Assembly (NCBI RefSeq): GCF_003952485.1
Contig: NZ_CP034447.1
Location: 5,904,501-5,968,500, forward strand
DNA length: 64,000 nucleotides
Source of the DNA: Mesorhizobium sp. M1E.F.Ca.ET.045.02.1.1
Lineage (GTDB): Bacteria > Pseudomonadota > Alphaproteobacteria > Rhizobiales > Rhizobiaceae
Direction: 5' to 3'
The first letter of the stretch is position 1; each line of letters starts with the position of its first letter. The position numbers and the translations under genes were made by a program. The notes under the pieces were generated by a model. The model was not told where the DNA came from, made no database searches, and saw only the letters and a program-made list of their open reading frames with translations. Shown here piece after piece: positions 7,938 to 15,688 of the stretch.

Positions 7938-8669
7938 ATGATTCTCAGGCAGTTCCTGCATACCGACCCGGTTGCCGCTTCCTACCTGTTCGGCTGCGGC
8001 GGCAAGGCTTCCGCGGCGGTCGTCGACCCGGTCGGCGACATCGCGCCCTATGTCGAGGCCGCGCGCGCGACCGGCATGCGCATCCTCTACGTCGTCGACA
8101 CGCATATCCACGCCGACCATATCTCGGCCGGGCGAGCGCTGGCCGAGGCGACCGGCGCCGAATACGTGCTGTTCGAAGGCGCCGAGGCGGGCTTCCCGTT
8201 CCGGCGGGTGAAGGACGGCGAGGTGCTGGAGCTCGGCAATGTGACGGCGACCGTGATGCATACGCCGGGCCACACGCCGGAGCACCTCAGCCTCCTTGTC
8301 ACCGACCGGACCCGGTCGACCGAACCCTGGTTCGTGCTCACCGGCCACACGCTGATGGTCGGCGATCTCGGCCGCACCGAGCTTGCCTCGAGTGCCGAGG
8401 ACGGCGCCCGGGCGCTCTATGCCAGCGTACGACGGCTGAAGGAACTGCCCGACCATATCGAGGTGCTGCCGGGCGCCTATTCCGGGTCGGTGTGCGGGCG
8501 ATCGCTGAGCGGCAAGCCGACATCGACGATCGGCTTCGAACGGCGCTTCAACAAGGCCTTCCGCATCGAGGACGAGGACCAGTTCGTCGCCGCCATGACC
8601 TCCGACATCCCTCCCCCGCCGCCGAACGCCGCCAAAACCCGGGCCGCGAACGCCGGAGCGCAATCTTGA
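7938..8669 (+). CDS. MBL-fold persulfide dioxygenase-like hydrolase (ETHE1/Blh family)
   Basis: 243 residues. The metal-binding loop DTHIHADHISAG (HxHxDH) and HTPGHTPEH define the metallo-beta-lactamase fold. The C-terminal pattern LPGAYSGSVCGRSLSGKP is the ETHE1/Blh-type end. These enzymes oxidise glutathione persulfide to sulfite. The ATG at 7938 has GGAGG seven bases before it. In ETHE1 the third iron ligand is the Asp of TGD; here the same place reads TGHTLMVGD, so the ligand is His or is supplied by a later Asp. The gene overlaps the MFS gene (TTGA), forming a two-gene operon under the palindromic operator. Confidence 0.85.
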   Translation: MILRQFLHTDPVAASYLFGCGGKASAAVVDPVGDIAPYVEAARATGMRILYVVDTHIHADHISAGRALAEATGAEYVLFEGAEAGFPFRRVKDGEVLELGNVTATVMHTPGHTPEHLSLLVTDRTRSTEPWFVLTGHTLMVGDLGRTELASSAEDGARALYASVRRLKELPDHIEVLPGAYSGSVCGRSLSGKPTSTIGFERRFNKAFRIEDEDQFVAAMTSDIPPPPPNAAKTRAANAGAQS

Positions 8670-9898
8670 GCGCAGTCGCATCCGGCGTCGCGCTCGGCCT
8701 CAAGGCCAACTGGAAGCAATTCGCGTTGCTGGTGCTGATCAACGCCTTCGTCGGCGGCATGGTCGGCATCGAGCGGACCGTCGTGCCGCTGATCGGCGCG
8801 GAGGAATTCGGCGTCGCTTCCACCACGCTCGTCACCTCCTTCATCGTCAGCTTCGGCGTGGTCAAGGCCTGCGCCAATCTCGTCTCCGGACAGCTTGCCG
8901 ACACATGGGGCCGCAAGCGGGTGCTCGTCCTCGGCTGGCTGTTCGGCCTGCCGGTGCCTTTCATAATCATCGCGGCGCCGAGCTGGGGCTGGATCGTCGC
9001 CGCCAACGCGCTGCTCGGCATCAACCAGGGGCTTGCCTGGTCGATGACGGTGATCATGAAGGTCGATCTGGTCGGGCCGAAATCGCGCGGGCTCGCCGTC
9101 GGCCTCAACGAGTTCGCCGGCTATCTCGCCGTCGGCATCACCGCTTTTCTCACCGGCTATCTGGCAAGCCGCTACGGGCTGCGCCCGGTGCCGATCTATC
9201 TCGGCGTCGGCTACGCGATCCTGGGCGCCGCGCTGTCGATCCTTCTGGTGCGCGACACGCGCGAGCATGTGCGGCTGGAATTGGCCAACCATCCCAAAGC
9301 TGCTTCCCCGCTCGGCTTCCGAGAGATCTTCTTGCTGACCTCCTTTCGCGACCGCAACCTGTTCGCGGCCTCGCAGGCGGGCCTCGTCAACAATCTCAAC
9401 GACGGCATGAGCTGGGGGCTCTTTCCGCTCTTCTTCGTCGCCAATGGGCTCGGCGTCGAGCGGATCGGCATCCTCAAGGCGGTCTATCCTGCCGTCTGGG
9501 GCGTGTTCCAGGTCGCGACCGGGCCGCTCAGCGATCAGTGGGGCCGCAAGGGCCTGATCGTCGCCGGCATGTGGGTGCAGGCGGCGGGACTTCTCACCAC
9601 CGCCATGACGCGCGATTTCGGCTGGTGGCTGCTGGCGAGCCTCCTTCTCGGCCTCGGCACGGCGATGGTCTATCCCAGCCTGATCGCTGCGGTGTCGGAC
9701 GCCTCGCATCCCTCCTGGCGGGCGCGCTCGCTCAGCGTCTACCGTTTCTGGCGCGACCTCGGCTATGCGATCGGGGCGCTGTCGGCGGGCCTGATCGCCG
9801 ACTTCTTCGGCTTCGCTGTTGCGATCGCAGCAATCGCGGCGCTGACCTTCCTGTCCGGCGCGATCGTGGCGGTGGCGATGCGTGAGACGGCGCGTTAA
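8666..9898 (+). CDS. MFS transporter, probable exporter of the sulfur-stress operon
   Basis: 410 residues with twelve hydrophobic helices. The loop 2-3 motif QLADTWGRKRVLVLG and its second-half counterpart PLSDQWGRKGLIVAG are both present, as in Major Facilitator proteins. The start is the TTG at 8666, with GGAG seven bases upstream and overlapping the dioxygenase stop. A much longer open frame upstream is an artefact of high GC running through the dioxygenase gene in another frame. Co-transcription with a persulfide dioxygenase suggests export of sulfite or another sulfur product, but nothing in the sequence proves the substrate. Confidence 0.88.
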   Translation: MSAVASGVALGLKANWKQFALLVLINAFVGGMVGIERTVVPLIGAEEFGVASTTLVTSFIVSFGVVKACANLVSGQLADTWGRKRVLVLGWLFGLPVPFIIIAAPSWGWIVAANALLGINQGLAWSMTVIMKVDLVGPKSRGLAVGLNEFAGYLAVGITAFLTGYLASRYGLRPVPIYLGVGYAILGAALSILLVRDTREHVRLELANHPKAASPLGFREIFLLTSFRDRNLFAASQAGLVNNLNDGMSWGLFPLFFVANGLGVERIGILKAVYPAVWGVFQVATGPLSDQWGRKGLIVAGMWVQAAGLLTTAMTRDFGWWLLASLLLGLGTAMVYPSLIAAVSDASHPSWRARSLSVYRFWRDLGYAIGALSAGLIADFFGFAVAIAAIAALTFLSGAIVAVAMRETAR

Positions 9899-10026
9899 CC
9901 CCAATCGCAAGGCGACGGATAACACCACTGCGTAAAATTCCGCGTTTACGATATCCGAAGCTTCGTGCTGCTAGAGTTCGGCCCGTCCGATACTATGGCG
10001 CAGGTGAATTTTCCTCGAGTTCGTTC

Positions 10027-11115
10027 ATGAGCAGCCCGATGCGCATGCCGTGGGTGGACACGGCAAAAGGTCTTTCGATCATCCTGGTGGTGATGATGTA
10101 TTCCGCCTACAACACCGGTGAATACACCGGCGGCGTCGGCTTCCTCCATTACGCCATCGGCTTTGCGACGCCTTTCCGCATGCCGGAATTCTTTCTGATC
10201 TCAGGCCTTTTCCTGTCGCAGGTGATCGACCGGCCATGGCGGCGCTATATCGACCGGCGCGTCGTGCATTACCTCTATTTCTACGTGCTGTGGGCGATCA
10301 TCTCGATCGGGCTGAAGATCGGCATCTTCAGCCGCGATCCAGCCGGCATGCTGCACGACCTCGCGATGGCCGTCGTCCAACCCTATGGCGTGCTGTGGTT
10401 CATCTACATGCTGGCGGTGTTCGGCATCGTCGCGCGCGTCCTGCGCGAGCTTCACGTGCCGCACTGGATCGTCATCTTGGCTGCTGCCGCGCTGCAGATG
10501 TGGGCGCCGCGTCCAGATAGCTATGTCTTCGAGCAGTTCGCGGCTTATTTCGTGTTCTTCTATCTCGGCTTCGTCATGGCGCCGCTGGTGTTCCGGCTCG
10601 TTGCGTGGACGCAAGCCCGTCCGGCGATCGCCGTCGCCGGATTGGTCGTGTGGGCGACCGTCAACGGCCTGCTCGTCTATTCGCCGGGTTATGCCGTTCA
10701 GCCGGTCGGCATGCAGATGGGTCTTGCGGCATGGCCGCCGCTGCATCTTGCGCTGGCCGTCGCGGGCGCGGTGGCGCTTTGCGTGCTGGGTGGCTTCCTG
10801 TCGAAATTCGCTTCGATGGAATGGCTGCGCTGGCTCGGGGAGCATTCGCTGGTCGTCTATGTCGCCTTCACCATCCCAATGTCGATCTTCCGCGGTCTGG
10901 CGCTCGCCAGCGGCCTTCTGACCGACACCGGAATGCTCAGCCTCGCGGTGCTGCTCGTCTCGGTCATCAGCCCGGTAGTGCTCTACTTCATCATCAAGCG
11001 CACCGGCTTCGGAAACTTCCTGTTCGAGCGGCCGGCCTGGGCGCATATCGACAGGCCGAATGCCGGCCAGGTCTCAAACAAGGGCGTTGCCCAGCCGGCG
11101 CGCGAGGCGGCCTGA
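10027..11115 (+). CDS. Acyltransferase 3 family membrane protein
   Basis: 362 residues with about ten membrane helices. It begins PWVDTAKGLSIILVVMMYSAYN and continues with FRMPEFFLISGLFL and WRRYIDRRVVHYLYFYVLW, the pattern of OafA/OpgC-like O-acyltransferases that modify surface polysaccharides or periplasmic glucans. Most relatives have a His in the first helix (VVMMH) thought to take part in acyl transfer; here that position is Tyr. It stands alone, 128 bases after the MFS gene, with its own promoter region. Substrate unknown. Confidence 0.82.
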   Translation: MSSPMRMPWVDTAKGLSIILVVMMYSAYNTGEYTGGVGFLHYAIGFATPFRMPEFFLISGLFLSQVIDRPWRRYIDRRVVHYLYFYVLWAIISIGLKIGIFSRDPAGMLHDLAMAVVQPYGVLWFIYMLAVFGIVARVLRELHVPHWIVILAAAALQMWAPRPDSYVFEQFAAYFVFFYLGFVMAPLVFRLVAWTQARPAIAVAGLVVWATVNGLLVYSPGYAVQPVGMQMGLAAWPPLHLALAVAGAVALCVLGGFLSKFASMEWLRWLGEHSLVVYVAFTIPMSIFRGLALASGLLTDTGMLSLAVLLVSVISPVVLYFIIKRTGFGNFLFERPAWAHIDRPNAGQVSNKGVAQPAREAA

Positions 11116-11146
11116 GGCCGCCTGTTTCGTCTCGGTCAGCCGCCGG

Positions 11147-11791
11147 CTACGGTTGCTTGCCAGCGTGTCCGGGACGGCGCACGGCCTTGATCTTGCCGCT
11201 GCTGCCGCCGCCGCAGAAGAAGCAGCCGCCACCATCGGATTCCAGTCCAGACACACCGGAGGGCATCGCTACCTCCTGCAGCACGTCGCCGGTCTCGGGA
11301 TCGATGCGCAGCAGGTCGCCCTCCTCGCCTTCCCAGGTGGCGTGCCAGAGCTCGCCATCGACCCAGGTGACGCCCGTGACGACGCGCTTCGACTCGATGG
11401 TGCGGATCACCTTGCCCGTTTCAGGATCGATCTGATGGATCTTGTGTGCCCTGTATTCGCCGACCCAGAGCGAACCTTCGGCCCAGGCCATGCCTGAATC
11501 GCCGCCATTGCCGGGGGCCGGGATGGTGGCGACGACCTTGCCAGTCTTGGGGTCGACCTTGTGGATGCGGTCCTCGGCAATCTGGTAGAGGTGCTCGCCG
11601 TCGAAGGCGGTCCCGGCATGCGAGGCGACGTCGATCGATCGCACGATCTTGCCGCTCTCCGGGTCAAGCGCCTTCAGCTTATCGCCGGTGGCGAACCAGA
11701 CATTCTTGCCGTCGTAGGTGACGCCATTGACGCGCTCGGCGTCCGGAAAGGGTCCATATTCGCGCAGGATCTCGGCAGCGGCTCGTTTCAT
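11147..11791 (-). CDS. Small beta-propeller protein (Vgb/SMP-30-like repeats), function unknown
   Basis: 214 residues. Five to six repeats of the form LDPESGKIVRSI / VDPKTGKVVATI / IDPETGKVIRTI alternate with G-x-x-W-x segments (NVWFATGD, SLWVGEYR, ELWHATWE), typical of propeller proteins such as virginiamycin B lyase. It ends in an odd GGGCFFCGGGSSGK tail with a CxxC pair. The ATG at 11791 has GGAG eight bases upstream. No signal peptide is visible. It lies 32 bases downstream of the HTH regulator gene on the same strand and is probably co-transcribed with it. Confidence 0.75.
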   Translation of the reverse strand: MKRAAAEILREYGPFPDAERVNGVTYDGKNVWFATGDKLKALDPESGKIVRSIDVASHAGTAFDGEHLYQIAEDRIHKVDPKTGKVVATIPAPGNGGDSGMAWAEGSLWVGEYRAHKIHQIDPETGKVIRTIESKRVVTGVTWVDGELWHATWEGEEGDLLRIDPETGDVLQEVAMPSGVSGLESDGGGCFFCGGGSSGKIKAVRRPGHAGKQP

Positions 11792-11823
11792 TTTCGATCT
11801 CCATCTGAACAATGGCCGGGAGA

Positions 11824-13044
11824 CTAGTCGCTCGGCAGCGGACCCGGGAGTAACAACACAGTCGGGAATCCGGTCATCGGCGGCATCATCCAGCGGCGCG
11901 CCCTGCCGCGGCCGACCGCCTGCACCTTGCTTGCCGTCGAAAGCTCTTCCAGAGCCCGCTGCACGGTGCGCGCGCTGGCGCCGAGCGCGATCGCCAGCGC
12001 CGAGCTCGACCAAGACTCGCCGTCGGCGAGGAAGGCGAGCACAGCGCCGTGCTCCTCCTCGACAGGCGGCGCCAGCACCGCGACCTCGGCGGCGTTCAGC
12101 GGCGTGAGGGCGAAGCCGGCCGCCGTCGCGTTGATTTCGGCCAGCGCGCCCAATTCGGCGCGCAGCCGGCCCATCTCGACCCTGAGCCGCGCACGATGCG
12201 ATTCATCGGCGTGCCTGGCCCTGAAGGCGCGTCTCAGCAGTACCTCCCGCGAAGCATCGGCCGGCCAGGCTTCGGCCAGCGTGCGCGCCAGCGCGAACAG
12301 CACCGGCCGCGTCGCCAGCGAGACCACCGTATCGGCCTTGCGCACGACGTTGCGGCAGGCGTCGACTATGAGCGCCCCGGATGCCAGCAGCATCTCGACC
12401 TCATCAAGCAACAGCGCTTTCTCCGCGCCTCGCGCGACGAGCCGCGCCACGGGCGCATTCATCACCAGCGCCGCGCTTTCGACCTCGGCCCTCAACGCGG
12501 GAATGTTGGCCTGGTAGGCCGCGAGCGACGCCCGGCCGAGCGCCGAGCGTGCCACCTTCGTCCTCAGACGCCTGACCGCGATGCCGGCGGCGGCGAGCTC
12601 GTGGGCGACGCGGGCGACCGGCGGCAGCGGCGCCGGATCGAAGCCGGCAAGCAGGCGTTCGGCCTCGTCGAGCCGGCCGATCAGGATCAGGCGCCGCGCC
12701 TCGAGGCTTCCGGCATAGGCCGCGTTCACACGGTCGCCATGCGATTGAAGCGTCGCTCGGGCGGCCCGCAACGCCTTCTCCGGCCAGCCGAGATCGCGCG
12801 AGACGAGCGCGATCTCGGCCTCGGCGACGACACAGCGGGCTCGCGCCACCGCCTCTTTCGGGCTGAAGGCGCGGGCGGCGCTCTTCAACAGCGCCTTGGC
12901 CTTGGCGAAGTCGCCGAGCTGCGCCATGGCGATGCCGCGCAGCGCCAGCGCCGGCGCGTCGTCGCGCAGAGCGACGCGCTTCAGGGCGCCGAGCGGGTCA
13001 CCCGATGCCAACGCGCGGCCGGCGGCGTTGATCAGCGAGTCCAT
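11824..13044 (-). CDS. HTH protein with long alpha-helical (TPR-like) N-terminal region
   Basis: 406 residues. The N-terminal ~300 residues are alanine-rich helices with TPR-like spacing (ALALRGIAMAQLGDFAKAKALLKSAAR). The C-terminal ~90 residues contain a helix-turn-helix, SSSALAIALGASARTVQRALEEL, ending in RGRARRW. It looks like a one-component regulator that binds DNA through its C-terminus. It is divergent from the DUF899 gene and upstream of the propeller gene, so it probably controls one or both. I recognise it as a rhizobial family without a characterised member. Confidence 0.8.
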   Translation of the reverse strand: MDSLINAAGRALASGDPLGALKRVALRDDAPALALRGIAMAQLGDFAKAKALLKSAARAFSPKEAVARARCVVAEAEIALVSRDLGWPEKALRAARATLQSHGDRVNAAYAGSLEARRLILIGRLDEAERLLAGFDPAPLPPVARVAHELAAAGIAVRRLRTKVARSALGRASLAAYQANIPALRAEVESAALVMNAPVARLVARGAEKALLLDEVEMLLASGALIVDACRNVVRKADTVVSLATRPVLFALARTLAEAWPADASREVLLRRAFRARHADESHRARLRVEMGRLRAELGALAEINATAAGFALTPLNAAEVAVLAPPVEEEHGAVLAFLADGESWSSSALAIALGASARTVQRALEELSTASKVQAVGRGRARRWMMPPMTGFPTVLLLPGPLPSD

Positions 13045-13186
13045 GCGATGCCCGCCTCGATGCCCGCTTCTGGGCCCGCTTCTGGGCCCGCCGGATCAAA
13101 TCGCGTCACACTTGTAACTCTCACCATCGCGCCGTCAGGCCCTATGTCTGTCCGCGTCACCCTCAACCAAACCGAAAGAATGAGCA

Positions 13187-13936
13187 ATGACCCAGCAAAT
13201 GCACACACCACCGGTCGTTTCGCGAGAGGCCTGGGAAGGCGCGCACGAGGAGATGCTCGTGAAGGAAAAGACCATGACCCGCGCCCGCGACGCTTTAGCC
13301 GCCGAACGCCGCCGCATGCCGTGGATGCTTGTCGAGAAGGACTATGTGTTCGAAGGCCCGAACGGCAAGGCGAGCCTGCTCGACCTGTTCGAAGGCCGCC
13401 GGCAGTTGATCATCTACCGCGCCTTCTTCGAGCCGGGCGTCTATGGCTGGCCGGAACACGCCTGCCGCGGCTGCTCGCTCGGCGCCGACCAGGTCGGCAA
13501 CCTCGCCCATCTCAACGCCCGCGACACCACGCTCGTCTACGCCTCGCGCGCGCAGCAGGCCGACATTCAGCGGCTGAAGCAGCGGATGGACTGGAAGATG
13601 CCCTGGTACACCATCACCGACAGCTGGGATAAGGATTTCGGCGTCGACGAATGGCACGGCCACAACGTCTTCATCCACGACGGCGACCGCATCTTCCGCA
13701 CGTATTTCGTCAACAATCGCGGCGACGAGGCTTTCGGCACCGTGTGGAGCTATCTCGACGTCACCCCGCTCGGCCGCCAGGAGGTGTGGGAGGATTCGCC
13801 CAAGGGCTATCCGCAGACGCAGACCTACAAGTGGTGGAACTGGCACGACAACTATGAGGAAGGCGCCGCGCCCGACCAGAGATGGGTCGAGGTGTCGGAT
13901 GCCGGCGAAGCGGCGTTCCGCAACAAGGACGCCTGA
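13187..13936 (+). CDS. DUF899 thioredoxin-fold family protein
   Basis: 249 residues, typical for DUF899. Recognisable segments are the VSREAWEGAHEEMLVKEK start, LLDLFEGRRQLIIYRAFF, the cysteine segment HACRGCSLGADQVG (CxxC) and HNVFIHDGDRIFRTYF. The family is thioredoxin-like and is often annotated as a putative dithiol-disulfide oxidoreductase; its reaction is not known. It is divergent from the HTH regulator and followed by the small membrane protein at 14024, a frequent rhizobial neighbourhood. Confidence 0.88.
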   Translation: MTQQMHTPPVVSREAWEGAHEEMLVKEKTMTRARDALAAERRRMPWMLVEKDYVFEGPNGKASLLDLFEGRRQLIIYRAFFEPGVYGWPEHACRGCSLGADQVGNLAHLNARDTTLVYASRAQQADIQRLKQRMDWKMPWYTITDSWDKDFGVDEWHGHNVFIHDGDRIFRTYFVNNRGDEAFGTVWSYLDVTPLGRQEVWEDSPKGYPQTQTYKWWNWHDNYEEGAAPDQRWVEVSDAGEAAFRNKDA

Positions 13937-14023
13937 GCGCGAAGCGACTCTGGCGGCGCCAGCCGCGCCGCCAGAGCCGATCTCCGCAAGCCTTGAAAAT
14001 CAGACCATTTGCAGGTGGATGAG

Positions 14024-14296
14024 ATGAGCATCGAGAACTCGGATTTCGCCATCGAAAGGACGAACACCCCTAGCCCGTCCGCCCTGAGCGGCTTCGGCCT
14101 CGCCGACTGGCTCTGCCTCGCTGCGGCGCCGACCTTCGCGATCATGGCGCTGCTCACGGCCGCCTATGGCGGGCAGGACATGATGTGCATGCCCGGGCCT
14201 GGAGCCTCCGTGCTCAGCGGCATGGTGCCGATGTATCTTCTGATGGCGGCTTTCCACCTGGCGCCGTGGCTGCGGCTGGTGGGAAGGCGGGGATGA
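14024..14296 (+). CDS. Small membrane protein accompanying DUF899
   Basis: 90 residues with two predicted membrane helices (GLADWLCLAAAPTFAIMALLTA and VLSGMVPMYLLMAAFHLAPWL). The ATG at 14024 is preceded by AGGTGGA. Function unknown. A decayed copy of its last 20 or so codons lies 5.5 kb away at 19730-19806. Confidence 0.72.
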   Translation: MSIENSDFAIERTNTPSPSALSGFGLADWLCLAAAPTFAIMALLTAAYGGQDMMCMPGPGASVLSGMVPMYLLMAAFHLAPWLRLVGRRG

Positions 14297-14551
14297 GATT
14301 TGAGGTTGCGGTTAAAGTGCCCGCTAGGCGCGCCAGAAGCGACCAGTTGCCAGTTCTCGAATGACCGCAGTGCGGCCGTCTGGACTCGGCGCGCGATTCC
14401 GACCTCAGCGAACGAAGTTGTGACTCGCCATTCAAGTGGCGCATCGCTTCGCCAATTGCGCTCCAATAACATCCGAGACACTCGCGCTTGCCGAAGGGGC
14501 TGTCGGCCCTGACAGGATTAGCGTAAGCTAATGTCCACAAGGGGTGCACAC
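14297..14551. other. Intergenic region upstream of the binding protein-cyclase operon
   Basis: About 255 bases without a supported gene. It should hold the promoter for the operon starting at 14552. I could not identify convincing -35/-10 boxes or an operator. Confidence 0.4.
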
Positions 14552-15646
14552 ATGCACCGTGTCATCGCCATAGCGATCATAGTTCTCGCGGCCGTGTTCA
14601 GTTCCGCGAGGGCCGAGGTGCTGATCGGGGTCTCGGCTGCCATGACAGGACGGCTTGCCTGGATCGGCGAGCAAGGGCAGCGCGGTGCGGAGATGGCGGT
14701 GGCCGACGTCAACGCGGCGGGCGGCGTGCTCGGCCAGAAGGTGAGGCTCATCTCGGTCGACGATTTCTGCGATCCCGAGCAAGCGGTCGCGGCCGCCCAG
14801 AAGCTGGTGGCTGACGGGGTGGTGCTCGTCGTCGGGCATTATTGCTCTGGGGCCTCGATCCCCGCATCAAAAGTGTACGCGGAGGCGGGCGTCGTCGAAA
14901 TATCCCCAGGCTCGACCAATCCGCAGCTGACCGAACAGGGCCGTAGCAATGTCTTCCGCACCATTGGCCGCGACGACGCGCAAGGGTTCATCGCCGGCAA
15001 CTACCTTGCCGATCGCTGGGGCGACAAGAAGATTGCAATCCTTCACGACAATTCGACCTATGGAAAGGGTCTCGCCGACGAGACCAGGAAGCAGCTGAAC
15101 AAACGGGGCGTGACTGAAGCTGTTTACGACGCATACGCGCCCGGGAAGGACGACTATTCAGCCGAGGTCGCTGCGTTGCAAGCCGCCGGCGTCTCTGCCT
15201 TGGATGTGGGTGGGTATCATGCCGACGTTGCGCTGATCGCTCGCGCCGCACACGACCGTGGCTACACGGTCCAGCTCATATCCGGAGATGCCTTGGCCAC
15301 CGAGGAATTCGCCCTGATCGCAGGCTCAGCGGCGGAGGGAACCCTGTTCACCTTCCCGGCGGACCCGCGGCGAAATGCCGGCGCGGCCGCAATCGTGGAG
15401 CAGTTCCGTGCGGAGAACTTCGAGCCCGCGGGCTACACGCTGTTGAGCTACTGCGCGGTTCAGGTCTGGGCTCAGGCGGTCGCGAAGGCAGGTTCGCTGG
15501 AGCCGAAGGCGGTCATCGCGGCACTGCACGAACAGCAATTCGACACCGTCATTGGCCGGGTCGACTTCGACGACAAGGGTGACCTCACGAGGCAGAGCTG
15601 GGTTTGGTACGTCTGGAAGGGCGGGGAGTACGTGCCGGTTGAATAG
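14552..15646 (+). CDS. Periplasmic branched-chain amino-acid-type binding protein (LivJ family), orphan
   Basis: 364 residues with a Sec signal peptide (about residues 1-22, ending SSARA). The mature start EVLIGVSAAMTGRLAWIGEQ and the segments AVADVNAAGGVLG and YCSGASIPASKVYAEAGVVEISPGST are classic for Peripla_BP_6 proteins that bind amino acids or amides. AAGGGG lies seven bases before the ATG at 14552; the ATG at 14531 is poorly spaced. No permease or ATPase gene is nearby. Instead a transmembrane cyclase follows after 42 bases, so the protein probably presents its ligand to that receptor. Confidence 0.88.
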   Translation: MHRVIAIAIIVLAAVFSSARAEVLIGVSAAMTGRLAWIGEQGQRGAEMAVADVNAAGGVLGQKVRLISVDDFCDPEQAVAAAQKLVADGVVLVVGHYCSGASIPASKVYAEAGVVEISPGSTNPQLTEQGRSNVFRTIGRDDAQGFIAGNYLADRWGDKKIAILHDNSTYGKGLADETRKQLNKRGVTEAVYDAYAPGKDDYSAEVAALQAAGVSALDVGGYHADVALIARAAHDRGYTVQLISGDALATEEFALIAGSAAEGTLFTFPADPRRNAGAAAIVEQFRAENFEPAGYTLLSYCAVQVWAQAVAKAGSLEPKAVIAALHEQQFDTVIGRVDFDDKGDLTRQSWVWYVWKGGEYVPVE

Positions 15647-15688
15647 GCTTCGCCGAGCGCCGGCGTGCCGCCTGAGACGTCTAGTCCG

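Noticed and set aside
7883..9898. 671-residue frame fusing upstream sequence to the MFS transporter
   Set aside because: The first 260 codons are the wrong frame of the dioxygenase gene; the TTG at 8666 with its ribosome binding site is the real start.
12049..13632. 527-residue plus-strand frame across the HTH gene and into DUF899
   Set aside because: It overlaps two well-supported genes in other frames and shows no recognisable domain.
14297..14551. Possible riboswitch before the binding protein gene
   Set aside because: No conserved aptamer features could be recognised and no long leader hairpins were seen.
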